DNA from: Fructilactobacillus cliffordii
Lineage (GTDB): Bacteria; Bacillota; Bacilli; Lactobacillales; Lactobacillaceae
Direction: 5' to 3'
Assembly (NCBI RefSeq): GCF_024029355.1
Contig: NZ_CP097117.1
Coordinates: 1,178,001-1,242,000, forward strand
DNA: 64,000 nt
The notes below the pieces were generated by a model. That model did not search any database. It had not been told where the DNA came from and was given only the letters and a program-made list of their open reading frames with translations. This document shows, piece by piece, positions 7,367 through 16,584 of this stretch (positions are counted from its first letter, which is position 1; each line of letters begins with the position of its first letter). The position numbers and the translations under genes are program-made.

Positions 7367-8016
7367 TAATTCTCCTTGTGGTTGTAGTAGTCGACGGTAA
7401 AGGTTCCATCTTCGTAAATGACCTTGGTGATGCTGCCGTTTAAAATGGAATCCCGAATGTCAATGTCACTAAACTTGCTGACGACACTCTTAATCAGAGT
7501 TCCGTGGGCGACAATCAAGATGTTTTGACCGGGTTCGGCTTTGGCAACGATTTCGTCTAGTCCGGGTTGTAAACGAGCCCAGAATTGTTGATCGTTTTCA
7601 GCTTCTTCGTAAGGATCGGCAGCGGCAATTAAATCTCGGGTTTTTTCAATTCCAAAGGTTTCAATTAACTCGGGGTAGGAGTAGCAGCCAGTTCGTCCCC
7701 CGACAATGCTCCAAGTTTGGCCGGTATCGTTGCCTTCAAAGTAGCCAAAGTTTTCTTCTCGAAGCGCTGGCTTTTGGACGGGTTCGGTGAGCGGTGCCGG
7801 ATTGGCTTCTAAAATAATATGGGCGGTTCGACTAGCTCGTTTGGTGTCACTACTGTACGCTTGGTCAAAAGTGATCTGACTGAGGGTGTTCGCGGCTGTA
7901 ACCGCGTCTTGCACTCCTTTATCAGTTAAATCAGAATCAGCCCACCCCTGAATGCGGTGGTAATGATTTAGTTGGGTTTGTCCATGACGAACAAAATACA
8001 GGTTGATTCCAGTCAT
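7366..8016 (-). CDS. Histidine phosphatase family protein (phosphoglycerate mutase-like)
   Basis: 216 residues. 'LYFVRHGQT' at residues 6-14 carries the catalytic RHG histidine. 'SSDTKRASRTAHI' has the phosphate-binding Arg, 'LREENFGYFEG' near residue 86 the acid/base Glu, and 'ILIVAHGTLIKSV' near residue 167 the second catalytic His. This is the branch-2-like dPGM/PhoE/CobC type found in several copies in lactobacilli. It is a phosphomonoesterase of unknown substrate rather than the glycolytic mutase. It is the first gene of a two-gene transcript with hflX. A possible extended -10 box (TGGTAAACT on the minus strand) precedes it. Confidence 0.85.
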   Translation of the reverse strand: MTGINLYFVRHGQTQLNHYHRIQGWADSDLTDKGVQDAVTAANTLSQITFDQAYSSDTKRASRTAHIILEANPAPLTEPVQKPALREENFGYFEGNDTGQTWSIVGGRTGCYSYPELIETFGIEKTRDLIAAADPYEEAENDQQFWARLQPGLDEIVAKAEPGQNILIVAHGTLIKSVVSKFSDIDIRDSILNGSITKVIYEDGTFTVDYYNHKEN

Positions 8017-8138
8017 GGGAAATTCCTCCTTCTACGGCATAATTTAGCTTCAGTTTACCATACTTACCGGTTGTTTCATCGTGTTTAGTGGCTAGATATG
8101 GTAGAATGGTTCATCGATTAAACTAACGGAGGTGCACG

Positions 8139-10454
8139 ATGGCGACAGAAGACACCAAGATTAAACAAGCAGAACAAGCCCACCTCGACTACGTGCGGGG
8201 CAAGATTAAAATTGCAGAAGAAACAACGGCCGAAACGATTACGAAGGCCAAGCAGAGTCAAAAGGATTTAGAGGATCATTTCTATGATGATGTTCGCTTA
8301 AAGACCAGTACTTACGAAGGCCAAATGGAAACCGGAGTCTCCGTCCGGCAGCAACAACAAATGTTGGAACAACGGCAAAACCGGTGGCAGTCGGCAACGC
8401 GGGACATGGAGACGTTGCAAAAGTTAGACCAAAACGCCTACTTTGCCCGGATTGACCTGAAGGAAGAGGGTGAAGCACAGCCCGAAAAGATTTACATTGG
8501 GTTGTCTTCCTTTGTCAATCCGAATGATAGCGACGAGTACCTTATTTACGACTGGCGAGCCCCCATTAGTAGCGTGTACTACGACAGTGGTGTCGGAGAA
8601 ATGACTTACAATGCACCGAGCGGTCCACAACGGGTGGATGTCACCTTAAAACGCGAGCTCCAGATTAAGAATGGCAAGCTGACCCAGGTTTTTGATACCG
8701 ACGAAGCGGTTGGCGACCGGGTGTTACTGGAAAACTTACAACACCAGTCAGACACTAAGATGAAGAGCATCGTAACCACGATTCAAAAGGAACAGAACGC
8801 GATTATCCGGGACACCAGTTCGGATCTCCTGTTTGTGCAAGGGGTCGCTGGATCCGGGAAAACGGCGGCAGTTCTGCAACGGGTGGCCTACCTGTTGTAC
8901 CGGTACCGGGGCAATCTAACGCCGGGTCAGGTAATTCTTTTTTCGCCGAACCAACTCTTTAACGACTATATCAACCAGGTGCTGCCTGAATTAGGCGAAC
9001 AAAACATGGTGCAGATGACCTACTACCAGTTTATGCGGCGACGGGTGCCCCGACTCACGGTGGAGACTTTGGAACAACGTTTTGACGAAAGCTTGACTGA
9101 CGAAACCCAAAACGTGACGACGTTGAAAAATAGTCTGACCTTGTTTGCAGCCGAAGGGAAGTATGCAGATTCCTTAAACCAAACGGGAGCGGCCTTTCGG
9201 AACATCATGTTTCAAGGCAAGGTCTTTATTTCTAAGGAACAAATTAATGAAATTTATTGCAGTTTTAACCCAAATTACCGGCTGCGAAATCGATTAGAGG
9301 CTACTAAGGAAAAGCTGCTGCAGATTTTGAAGCAACGGATGGGCATGGAAATGAAGAAACGCTGGGTGGAAGAAGCCGTGGAAGGACTCAGTAGCGAGCA
9401 GATTGAGATGCTACACGCCAACGCTGGTCGGCAACGGACGGATGACGATCGTGATGCTCGCTTCTTAGCGCGCCAGGTGGTCAAGGCGGCTTTTGCCAAG
9501 GTTCACCAACAGATTAAACGGAATCGGTTCTTTAATATTAACCAGCAGTTCGTTAACTTTTTGCGTCAGGTTCCGGAACTGGTCAACCTGTCCGATTGGC
9601 ACGTAACGTTGTCCGAATGGCAGACCAGCGTCCGTGCCACGGTGAAACGATTCCAAAATGGCAAAATCAGCATTGCGGACGTTTCCATCTACCTCTACTT
9701 GTTTGACCTGGTAACGGGGAAGCGGCCGGACCTCAAGATGCGCTACCTCTTTATTGATGAAGTGCAGGATTACACGCCGTTTCAACTAGCCTACTTGCAG
9801 TGGAACTACCCGCGGGCAAAGTTTACGGTCCTGGGGGATTTAAACCAGGCCATCTTTACCCGAGACAGCAGTCAAACGTTGATGGCAGACTTGCGGCAGC
9901 TCTTTAATCCCGACAAGATTCGGGTTATCAAGCTATTGAAGTCCTACCGATCAACGGCCCAGATTACGGACTTTACCAAGCAATTAATTCCCGATGGTCA
10001 AGACATCGAAGCCTACGCGCGTCAGGGTGAGATACCGGTGCTTGCCATAACTAAGAACCACGAGCAAGCGGTCCAGAGATTAGTCCAAACGATTACTACC
10101 AATCAAAAGGCTGAAGAAACCACCGCGGTGATTGGCAAGACGCTCGCTGAATGTCGCCAAATTGCTGCTGATTTAAAGGACCGTGGGGTCTCCGCGACGC
10201 TGATTCAAACGGAAAATCAACGTCTGGCGAAGGGGGTTGTGATTGTTCCAGCCTACCTCGCCAAGGGGCTTGAATTTGATGCCGTGGTGATGTGGGACGG
10301 TTCCAAGGATAGCTATCCGACAGATCAGGATGACAAGCTGGTTTACACCATTTGTACCCGGGCCATGCACCGCTTGGAAATCATCTCCATCGGCGAGCCG
10401 TCACCCCTCTTTGCAGCGGTGAACCCGACCGATTACCAATTGGTAAAGGAGTAA
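8139..10454 (+). CDS. helD: HelD, UvrD-like RNA polymerase recycling ATPase
   Basis: 771 residues. The N-terminal 100 residues are charged and helical, forming the coiled-coil arm of HelD. 'YLIYDWRAPISSVYYD' (134-149) is typical. The Walker A 'GVAGSGKTA' is at 235-243, the Walker B-like 'YLFIDEVQDY' at about residue 543, and superfamily-1 motifs follow ('LGDLNQAIF', 'LLKSYRST', 'AKGLEFDAVVMWD'). HelD binds RNA polymerase, reaches into the active channel and releases stalled enzyme from DNA and RNA. It has also been tied to rifamycin tolerance in some Firmicutes and actinobacteria. An extended -10 box (TGG-TAGAAT, 8102-8107) lies upstream. coaA begins 3 bases after the stop. Confidence 0.93.
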   Translation: MATEDTKIKQAEQAHLDYVRGKIKIAEETTAETITKAKQSQKDLEDHFYDDVRLKTSTYEGQMETGVSVRQQQQMLEQRQNRWQSATRDMETLQKLDQNAYFARIDLKEEGEAQPEKIYIGLSSFVNPNDSDEYLIYDWRAPISSVYYDSGVGEMTYNAPSGPQRVDVTLKRELQIKNGKLTQVFDTDEAVGDRVLLENLQHQSDTKMKSIVTTIQKEQNAIIRDTSSDLLFVQGVAGSGKTAAVLQRVAYLLYRYRGNLTPGQVILFSPNQLFNDYINQVLPELGEQNMVQMTYYQFMRRRVPRLTVETLEQRFDESLTDETQNVTTLKNSLTLFAAEGKYADSLNQTGAAFRNIMFQGKVFISKEQINEIYCSFNPNYRLRNRLEATKEKLLQILKQRMGMEMKKRWVEEAVEGLSSEQIEMLHANAGRQRTDDDRDARFLARQVVKAAFAKVHQQIKRNRFFNINQQFVNFLRQVPELVNLSDWHVTLSEWQTSVRATVKRFQNGKISIADVSIYLYLFDLVTGKRPDLKMRYLFIDEVQDYTPFQLAYLQWNYPRAKFTVLGDLNQAIFTRDSSQTLMADLRQLFNPDKIRVIKLLKSYRSTAQITDFTKQLIPDGQDIEAYARQGEIPVLAITKNHEQAVQRLVQTITTNQKAEETTAVIGKTLAECRQIAADLKDRGVSATLIQTENQRLAKGVVIVPAYLAKGLEFDAVVMWDGSKDSYPTDQDDKLVYTICTRAMHRLEIISIGEPSPLFAAVNPTDYQLVKE

Positions 10455-10457
10455 GCA

Positions 10458-11372
10458 ATGGAAAACTTTGACGCGTATGATAAGGCCACCTGGGCCCAGT
10501 TCTACCCGACCACGCTGCAACCGATTGACGCGACGACGCTAGACCAGTTAAAGGCCTTTAACGACCAAATTTCGATTACGGACGTGCAACAGGTTTACAT
10601 GCCCCTGATTCAATTACTGCGAGGGGCCTTTGACTCCTATCACCAGTGGCAGCAGCGCAAGAGTGACTTTTTGCACCAGACTTCCCAGACGATTCCATTT
10701 ATCATCGGGATTTCCGGGAGTGTCGCAGTGGGAAAGTCGACCACGGCGCGCGTGCTGCAGTACCTGTTGACCCATCTACTCCCGAACCGCAAGACCCAGT
10801 TAGTGACAACCGATGGATTTTTGTATTCGAACAAAATCCTTACGGAACAAGGGCTTTTAGACCGGAAAGGGTTTCCGGAGAGCTATGACATGGCCCGCTT
10901 AATTGACTTCCTGCTCCGGGTCAAGGCGGGGGAACCGATAGTAACAGCTCCAGTTTATTCCCACCAGACCTACGACATCGTTCCGGATCAAGTGACGCGA
11001 ATTGAACGCCCTGATTTTTTGATTATTGAAGGGATTAATACGTTGCAAATTCCCGCTGAGGAACATCTCTACGTCAGTGACTTTACTGATTTTTCGATTT
11101 ACATTGACGCGGACCCGGGTTTGATTGAAAGTTGGTACCTAACCCGGTTTCAAAAGTTACTGCGGACGGCTTTTACCGATCCGGAGAACTATTTTTACCG
11201 TTACACAAAGTATTCAGAGGATGAGGCGCTGGCGATTGCCAAACAAACGTGGCGCGAGATTAATCTCCCGAACCTTAACGAGTACATTTTGCCCACCCGG
11301 GACCGGGCTAATTTGATTATTCATAAAGGGGCACAGCACATGATTGAGCGCTTGTACCTGCGTAAATACTAA
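10458..11372 (+). CDS. coaA: Pantothenate kinase, type I
   Basis: 304 residues. It phosphorylates pantothenate, the first committed step of coenzyme A synthesis. The Walker A is 'GISGSVAVGKST' (84-95). 'VTTDGFLYSN', 'RKGFPESYD' and 'IIEGINTLQ' are the diagnostic type I (prokaryotic CoaA) motifs, and the C-terminus contains 'DRANLIIHKGAQHMIE'. It is normally feedback inhibited by CoA. It starts 3 bases after the helD stop codon, so it is co-transcribed with helD, and a terminator follows. Confidence 0.95.
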   Translation: MENFDAYDKATWAQFYPTTLQPIDATTLDQLKAFNDQISITDVQQVYMPLIQLLRGAFDSYHQWQQRKSDFLHQTSQTIPFIIGISGSVAVGKSTTARVLQYLLTHLLPNRKTQLVTTDGFLYSNKILTEQGLLDRKGFPESYDMARLIDFLLRVKAGEPIVTAPVYSHQTYDIVPDQVTRIERPDFLIIEGINTLQIPAEEHLYVSDFTDFSIYIDADPGLIESWYLTRFQKLLRTAFTDPENYFYRYTKYSEDEALAIAKQTWREINLPNLNEYILPTRDRANLIIHKGAQHMIERLYLRKY

Positions 11373-11410
11373 CCAAACACCACCTCCATTTTCGGGGTGG
11401 TTTTTTTTTG
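11373..11410 (+). terminator. Rho-independent terminator after coaA
   Basis: CCACCTCC pairs with GGGGTGG around a short ATTTTC loop, followed by nine T. Confidence 0.85.
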
Positions 11411-11423
11411 ACGGGCAAAATGG

Positions 11424-11475
11424 TTGCAAAATTTACAGTTGTAGATTAAGATTAACAATGAAATTTACAAATGTA
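11424..11475 (+). promoter_or_regulatory. copYB promoter with two cop boxes
   Basis: A promoter (TTGCAA 11424-11429, 17 bases, TAAGAT 11447-11452) is overlapped and flanked by TACAGTTGTA (11434-11443) and TACAAATGTA (11466-11475). Both match the CopY operator TACAnnTGTA exactly. Apo/zinc CopY should repress and copper should release it. Confidence 0.9.
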
Positions 11476-11494
11476 GACGAAACGGGGTGACTAG

Positions 11495-11950
11495 ATGGCA
11501 ACGGAAACGAACCAAATTGACATTACACCGGCCGAGTGGAAGGTGATGCGGTTAATCTGGTCGTTGGGTTCGAGTTCGACAACGGATATCATTACGGAGT
11601 TTCAACGGCAATCGGATTGGAAGACGTCAACGATTAAGACCTTATTACGACGGTTGTGCGACAAAAATTTGTTAACCACCACTAAAGACGGGCGGCAATT
11701 TATGTACCATCCGCAGGTAAGCGAGCAACTAGCGATGAACGAGACGGCGGAAGCACTGTTTACTCAATTGTGTGAGATGCACAAAGGCCAGGTGCTGCTA
11801 GATCTCGTCCAAAAGTCAGAAATCAGTCGGGGAGATATTCAGGCGTTGCAAGCTGCTTTAGCGAAGAAGTTGCTAACGGCCCCTGAAGAAGTTGATTGTA
11901 ATTGTTTACCAGATCGAATGGCAAACTGCCAAGAACATGGAAAGGAGTAA
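11495..11950 (+). CDS. copY: CopY/TcrY-type copper-responsive repressor
   Basis: 151 residues. The N-terminal 75 residues form a BlaI/MecI-type winged helix ('ITPAEWKVMRLIWSLG', 'STIKTLLRRLCDKNLL'). The C-terminus holds the metal site: Cys135-x-Cys137, then Cys145 and His148. Classical CopY has CxCx4CxC with four cysteines. Here only three cysteines are present, spaced CxCx7C, with a nearby His that might complete the site. Two cop boxes precede the gene, and copB starts 3 bases after the stop. This is the usual autoregulated order, except that no copA or copZ is present in the window. Confidence 0.92.
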   Translation: MATETNQIDITPAEWKVMRLIWSLGSSSTTDIITEFQRQSDWKTSTIKTLLRRLCDKNLLTTTKDGRQFMYHPQVSEQLAMNETAEALFTQLCEMHKGQVLLDLVQKSEISRGDIQALQAALAKKLLTAPEEVDCNCLPDRMANCQEHGKE

Positions 11951-11953
11951 GTT

Positions 11954-14110
11954 ATGAAACCAGACGAAAATAAGAATGAGATGCACGGCATGCCCATGGA
12001 TCATGATTCGATGAACATGAAGGGCATGGATATGAAATCTGATGGAAAAGACATGCACGGCATGCAGATGAACTACGGTTCCATGAACATGGGGGGCATG
12101 AACATGAGTCACGGCTCGATGGAAATGGACATGGGTGGCGGCCACATGATGAACATGGGGAACTTTAAGCGTCGCTTTTGGATTTCACTAATCCTAGCGA
12201 TTCCGATTCTTTTATTATCTCCCTTCATGGGAATTGTTCTACCCTTCCAAATTACGTTCCCCGGCTCCAACTGGGTCGTCATGATTTTATCAACGATTCT
12301 GTTCTTCTACGGAGGAGAACCATTCTTCTCCGGAGCTAAAGGGGAATTAAAGTCCCATGCCCCCGCCATGATGACGTTGATTACGATGGGAATTTCCGTG
12401 GCATACCTCTACAGTCTCTATTCCTTCGTGATTAAGACTTTTATCAATCCCAATGCACACGTGATGGACTTTTTCTGGGAACTAGCCAGTTTAATTGTCA
12501 TCATGTTACTAGGCCATTGGATTGAAATGAGTGCGGTGATGAACGCTGGAAACGCTTTGCAAAAGATGGCGGCGTTACTGCCGGATTCCGCACACTTAGT
12601 AACAGCAGAAGGTCAAACTAAGGACGTTCCTGTAGGGCAACTACAAAAGAAACAAATTGTAGTCGTGCAACCCGGAGAAAAGATTCCTACTGATGGAGTG
12701 GTCGTTTCGGGAGCCAGTGATGTGAACGAAGCGTTAGTGACCGGGGAAGCCAAGGCCGTAGCTAAAAACAAAGGCAGCAAGGTGATTGGTGGTTCCGTCA
12801 ATGGTGACGGTAGTTTACGAGTAAAGGTAACGGCCACGAGTAGTGACGGTTATCTGTCCCAGGTAATTAACCTGGTCCAACAAGCCCAAAAGGAAAAATC
12901 CAAGGCCGAAACGTTAGCCAACAAGGTAGCTCGGTGGTTATTCTATGCCGCCCTCAGCATTGGGATTTTAGCCCTGGTAATTTGGACCATCATTAGCGGT
13001 TTTAGTGTCGGACTCCAACGGATGGTGACGGTTTTAGTGATTGCTTGTCCGCATGCCTTAGGACTGGCGGTGCCGTTGGTAATTGCCCGGAGTACGTCGA
13101 TTGCCGCCCAAAACGGATTATTGATTAGAAACCGGCAGGCAATTGAAGAGGTTAACAAACTCGACTACGTCTTCATGGATAAAACGGGAACCTTGACGCA
13201 AGGGGTCTTTCAGTTAAATGACTTGGTTAGTACCAGTGACCTTTCCAAAACAGACCTGTTAAATCTGTTTGCCGACGTGCAGGCTAACTCAAGCCACCCG
13301 TTGGCCGTAGGCGTGGTGAATGAAGCCAAAAAGCAAGGTCTAACGATTGATCCAGCCACGGACATGCAGGCCATTCAAGGGGTCGGAGTTACCGGAACCG
13401 TCAATGGCAAGTTTTACCAAATCGTATCCGCTAAGTACTTGGATCAACACCAGATTGCTTACGATCACGATCAGTTTGCCAAACTAGCCGGCGCTGGGAA
13501 CTCGATTAGCTACCTGGTTCAGGATGGAAACGTGCTCGGTTTGACGGCCCAAGGCGATGTCCTTCGTCCCGAATCCAAGCGATTGATTAGTCAGTTACAA
13601 CGGATGCACATCAAACCAGTGATGTTAACGGGTGATAACGACCTTTCAGCCAAACGAGTGGCGCACGAACTTGGCGACATTGAGTACCACGCTGAACTCC
13701 TTCCGGCTGACAAGGAAAAGGTCGTAGCAAAGACGGAAGCCGCTGGCAACCACGTGATGATGGTAGGGGATGGAATCAACGATGCTCCGAGCTTGTCGCG
13801 AGCTAACATCGGGGTCGCCATTGGGGCCGGAACCGACGTGGCAATTGACTCTGCTGACGTGGTCTTGGTGCGCAGTGACCCAGAAGATATCATTAACTTC
13901 TTGAACTTAGCGAAGGCTACCAACCGCAAGATGGTGGAAAATCTCTGGTGGGGAGCTGGCTACAACATCATTGCGATGCCACTGGCTGCCGGAATTTTAG
14001 CTCCAATTGGGATTATTCTTTCTCCAGCAGTGGGAGCCATTATCATGTCACTATCAACGGTGATTGTGGCGGTCAATGCGTTAACGTTACACTTGAAAAA
14101 AGAAGATTAG
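11954..14110 (+). CDS. copB: Copper-exporting P1B-type ATPase, CopB type
   Basis: 718 residues. The first 70 residues are disordered and hold 21 Met and 5 His, a copper-catching tail in place of the CxxC domains of CopA. The membrane metal site is Cys-Pro-His at 365-367 (CPH), the mark of the CopB branch. The phosphorylated Asp is D409 in DKTGTL. The actuator loop reads TGEA (263-266) where TGES is usual. 'GDGINDAPSLSRANIGVAIG' is the hinge motif. The protein expels copper from the cytoplasm. CopB proteins have been described for Cu+, Cu2+ or Ag+, so the oxidation state is left open. It is transcribed with copY. Confidence 0.93.
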   Translation: MKPDENKNEMHGMPMDHDSMNMKGMDMKSDGKDMHGMQMNYGSMNMGGMNMSHGSMEMDMGGGHMMNMGNFKRRFWISLILAIPILLLSPFMGIVLPFQITFPGSNWVVMILSTILFFYGGEPFFSGAKGELKSHAPAMMTLITMGISVAYLYSLYSFVIKTFINPNAHVMDFFWELASLIVIMLLGHWIEMSAVMNAGNALQKMAALLPDSAHLVTAEGQTKDVPVGQLQKKQIVVVQPGEKIPTDGVVVSGASDVNEALVTGEAKAVAKNKGSKVIGGSVNGDGSLRVKVTATSSDGYLSQVINLVQQAQKEKSKAETLANKVARWLFYAALSIGILALVIWTIISGFSVGLQRMVTVLVIACPHALGLAVPLVIARSTSIAAQNGLLIRNRQAIEEVNKLDYVFMDKTGTLTQGVFQLNDLVSTSDLSKTDLLNLFADVQANSSHPLAVGVVNEAKKQGLTIDPATDMQAIQGVGVTGTVNGKFYQIVSAKYLDQHQIAYDHDQFAKLAGAGNSISYLVQDGNVLGLTAQGDVLRPESKRLISQLQRMHIKPVMLTGDNDLSAKRVAHELGDIEYHAELLPADKEKVVAKTEAAGNHVMMVGDGINDAPSLSRANIGVAIGAGTDVAIDSADVVLVRSDPEDIINFLNLAKATNRKMVENLWWGAGYNIIAMPLAAGILAPIGIILSPAVGAIIMSLSTVIVAVNALTLHLKKED

Positions 14111-14115
14111 TAAAT

Positions 14116-14155
14116 AAAAAACAGGTGTCCTTCCATTGGAAGGACACCTGTTTTT
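14116..14155. terminator. Strong terminator between convergent copB and DUF4097 genes
   Basis: An 18-base stem beginning AAAAACAGGTGTCCTTCC with an ATT loop and its exact complement. It can act on both strands. Confidence 0.9.
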
Positions 14156-14163
14156 AGTTAAAA

Positions 14164-15117
14164 CTATTCAGTTTCAGTATCTTTGTGTTTGATTGCGACG
14201 TTCTTTAAATCGAGGTCGCCACCGTCGGTATTAATTTCACTGTAATCAATCTTGGCGTTCTTAATTTGGACGTCACCGGAGCTACTGTCGATTTTAACCC
14301 GGTGGTAGTTAGCTTGTTTCTTGCTGTCCATGGTGACATCTCCGGAACCGCTATTAAAGATTAGGTTTTTGGCGGCTAAATCATGGGTCTCAATCTCACC
14401 ACTTCCAGAATTAACCTTGACCTGATTGAGGTTGGTTTGGGATAAAGCTACGTCACCGGAGCTACTGTCAATTTTAACTGGTTTGACGGTATCCACTTTG
14501 TGTAACGTTACATCGCCACTACCAGATTTAATTGCAAGTTCAGTGGGGTTAGAGCTCAGCAAACGAACATCTCCACTGGCAGACTTAATGTCCGTTTTCC
14601 CCAGTTGGCTGTCGTTGCTAGTCACGTCTCCATTAGCGGTATTAATCGTGGTTTGGTTTAACTTTGCCTTATTTAATGTTACATTTCCTCCGTTACTGTT
14701 AATCTGGAGATTTTTAACTTTAGCAGATGTGTTGTAGGTAACGTCACTGGCATTAATTTTGACAGTGTTAGGATTTGTGATCTTCGGAATTGTGACCACG
14801 ACTTTGGTTTTCAGTTTGTGATTGTGCTTTAATTGCTCCCACAGTTGCTGATCCTTAAACGTGACGTCAATGTGATCACCGTTCTTGATTACGTTTGGTT
14901 TTTGTTTGCCATCAAAGTTGGATGTAACGGTAAATTCGTTCCCCGTTTTGACGGTCACTTGAGCGGGAACGTTGATTTTTAGTGTGTCTAATTGGGCGGT
15001 GTTTTTCACTTTTTGCGTTGGTTGGGTGGCGGCTAATGATTGGTTTGGCGTGGTAACGGTCGCAAAGGTACCCACAGCGAGACTTGCAACGGCCAGACCC
15101 ATGATTTTTTTAAACAT
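14164..15117 (-). CDS. Secreted DUF4097 beta-repeat protein
   Basis: 317 residues from ATG 15117, chosen because GAAAGGAAG precedes it and MFKKIMGLAVASLAVG starts a signal peptide. A likely cleavage site is near 'SLAA-TQPTQ' (about residue 30). The mature part has a short conserved start (TLKINVPAQVTVKTG). It then has a ladder of about 20-residue beta repeats, each ending in a motif such as SASGDV, SGSGDV, SSSGDV, SGSGEI or DGGDLDL. This is the DUF4097/putative-adhesin fold: a right-handed beta-helix predicted to sit on or outside the membrane. Family function is unclear; some members sit with envelope-stress regulators. It is transcribed alone, divergent from an MFS transporter gene. Confidence 0.8.
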   Translation of the reverse strand: MFKKIMGLAVASLAVGTFATVTTPNQSLAATQPTQKVKNTAQLDTLKINVPAQVTVKTGNEFTVTSNFDGKQKPNVIKNGDHIDVTFKDQQLWEQLKHNHKLKTKVVVTIPKITNPNTVKINASDVTYNTSAKVKNLQINSNGGNVTLNKAKLNQTTINTANGDVTSNDSQLGKTDIKSASGDVRLLSSNPTELAIKSGSGDVTLHKVDTVKPVKIDSSSGDVALSQTNLNQVKVNSGSGEIETHDLAAKNLIFNSGSGDVTMDSKKQANYHRVKIDSSSGDVQIKNAKIDYSEINTDGGDLDLKNVAIKHKDTETE

Positions 15118-15283
15118 GGAAAACTTCCTTTCTCGGCTTTCCTTTAAATTTAGCACGCTTTTTTTTACTTCACAAGCAAGAAATGATGGGGAAGTCTTTT
15201 ATTTCCGCCCGGCTTTTTCTATACTGGTACGAGAAACCCAAAACATGGGTCTTCAATCATAAAAAAACAAAAGGAGAAATGGC

Positions 15284-16510
15284 ATGGCAAAAAGAAACAA
15301 TGGCGTGGAAAAAATGAAACGCTTCAGATTTTCTGATCTGGTACGAGGAACGTATTCACCCATGATGCGGTTTTCCCTGTTATCAGTTTCTCTGGTGCTA
15401 GCAAGCGCCCTCTCAGTGTCAGCTGCGGTGCCACAGTGGCAGAAAGCCTTTCCAGGTCATTCATATTCTGCAATTGAGATTATTGCAACGATGCCCGCGT
15501 TAGCGGTAATTATTATGTTGCTCTTGAGTAATTGGGTGGCCAAGTACATGAAGCCGAAACGAACTGTGATTGTGGGTCTAATGATTAGTGGATTATTTGG
15601 GATGATTCCGCTAGTTGCCACGAATTACTACGTGGTGTTATTGTCCCGGTTCTGTTTTGGAATTGGATTAGGGTTAATTAACGGCTTAGCCGTAAGTTTA
15701 ATCGGAACCTTCTTTGAAGGGAAGCTCAAGAATCGTCTGATGGGTTATCGGAGTGGGTTTGAAATGTTAGGGAATGCCATTTGTTCCTACATTGCCGGAG
15801 CCCTGTTGGTAGACTATGGTTGGCACAGCTCCTTTTTGGTGTATGCCATTGCCTTTCCGGTTGCAATTCTCTTCTACTACTTTGTGCCTGAACCAAAGGA
15901 AGAACCCAAAATGGAAGTCGACAAGCGATCTCCACGGTTGAATCCAGACGTCATCTTTTGGACGATGCTCTTGGCCGCTTACCAGGTCACGTACGTGGGA
16001 GCTACGGTGCGCTTATCTTCCTTTATTGAACACGCTAACTTAGGGACGATTGCTCAATCGGCAATGATTATTAGTATTGCACCGTTCTTTGGCTTGATGG
16101 GGGGAATCTTGTTCGGGAATGCATTGGCGACCTTCCGGAAATTTATGCTTCCACTGGCCCTGATTGCGACGGGGCTTAGCCAGTTAGTCGTGGGAATGGC
16201 ACACGGATTTTTTACGGCCGCTCTAGGAATGTTTTTAATTACCATGTTAGACACAATGGTAGTAACGTACATTTTGAACGTAGCTTCTGAGATCTCACCG
16301 AAGGGAACGTTGAACGTTACGACCTCGATTCTCTTAATCGGAAGTAACATCGGGATTTTCTTAGCTCCCATCGTGCTCGGTGGAATTAACCAAGTCTTTA
16401 GTTCTGATAGCCCACGTTTAGCTTTCTGGGTTTCCGGAATTGCTTTGCTCGTGATGGGAGCCATCGGAATCTACGACTTACTCTTCATTCGCCACAAACT
16501 ATTCCGTTAA
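15284..16510 (+). CDS. Major facilitator superfamily transporter
   Basis: 408 residues, 12 predicted helices. The conserved loop between helices 2 and 3 reads 'LLSNWVAKYMKPKRTVIVG', and helix 4 has 'RFCFGIGLGLINGLAVSLIG', typical of MFS proteins of the drug-exporter or CynX/NimT kind. An acidic/basic cytoplasmic loop follows helix 6 (about residues 205-222, PKEEPKMEVDKR). The substrate is unknown. ATG 15284 is supported by AAGGAG 8 bases upstream. A small hairpin (ACCC/GGGT) lies in the leader at about 15237-15251, with a possible TATACT box before it. Monocistronic with its own terminator. Confidence 0.8.
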   Translation: MAKRNNGVEKMKRFRFSDLVRGTYSPMMRFSLLSVSLVLASALSVSAAVPQWQKAFPGHSYSAIEIIATMPALAVIIMLLLSNWVAKYMKPKRTVIVGLMISGLFGMIPLVATNYYVVLLSRFCFGIGLGLINGLAVSLIGTFFEGKLKNRLMGYRSGFEMLGNAICSYIAGALLVDYGWHSSFLVYAIAFPVAILFYYFVPEPKEEPKMEVDKRSPRLNPDVIFWTMLLAAYQVTYVGATVRLSSFIEHANLGTIAQSAMIISIAPFFGLMGGILFGNALATFRKFMLPLALIATGLSQLVVGMAHGFFTAALGMFLITMLDTMVVTYILNVASEISPKGTLNVTTSILLIGSNIGIFLAPIVLGGINQVFSSDSPRLAFWVSGIALLVMGAIGIYDLLFIRHKLFR

Positions 16511-16522
16511 TTAAAACTCATT

Positions 16523-16558
16523 AATTTCCCATGGCCAGCTGGTGATGGGAAATTTTTT
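16523..16558 (+). terminator. Rho-independent terminator after the MFS gene
   Basis: AATTTCCCAT (16523-16532) pairs with ATGGGAAATT (16545-16554), followed by T residues. Confidence 0.85.
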
Positions 16559-16584
16559 CATTTGCAAGAAAAGCGAGGCTGAAC

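Noticed and set aside
2018..8016. The mixed 2-8 kb region as a defence island
   Set aside because: All genes have ordinary metabolic or ribosome-related families and none shows defence domains.
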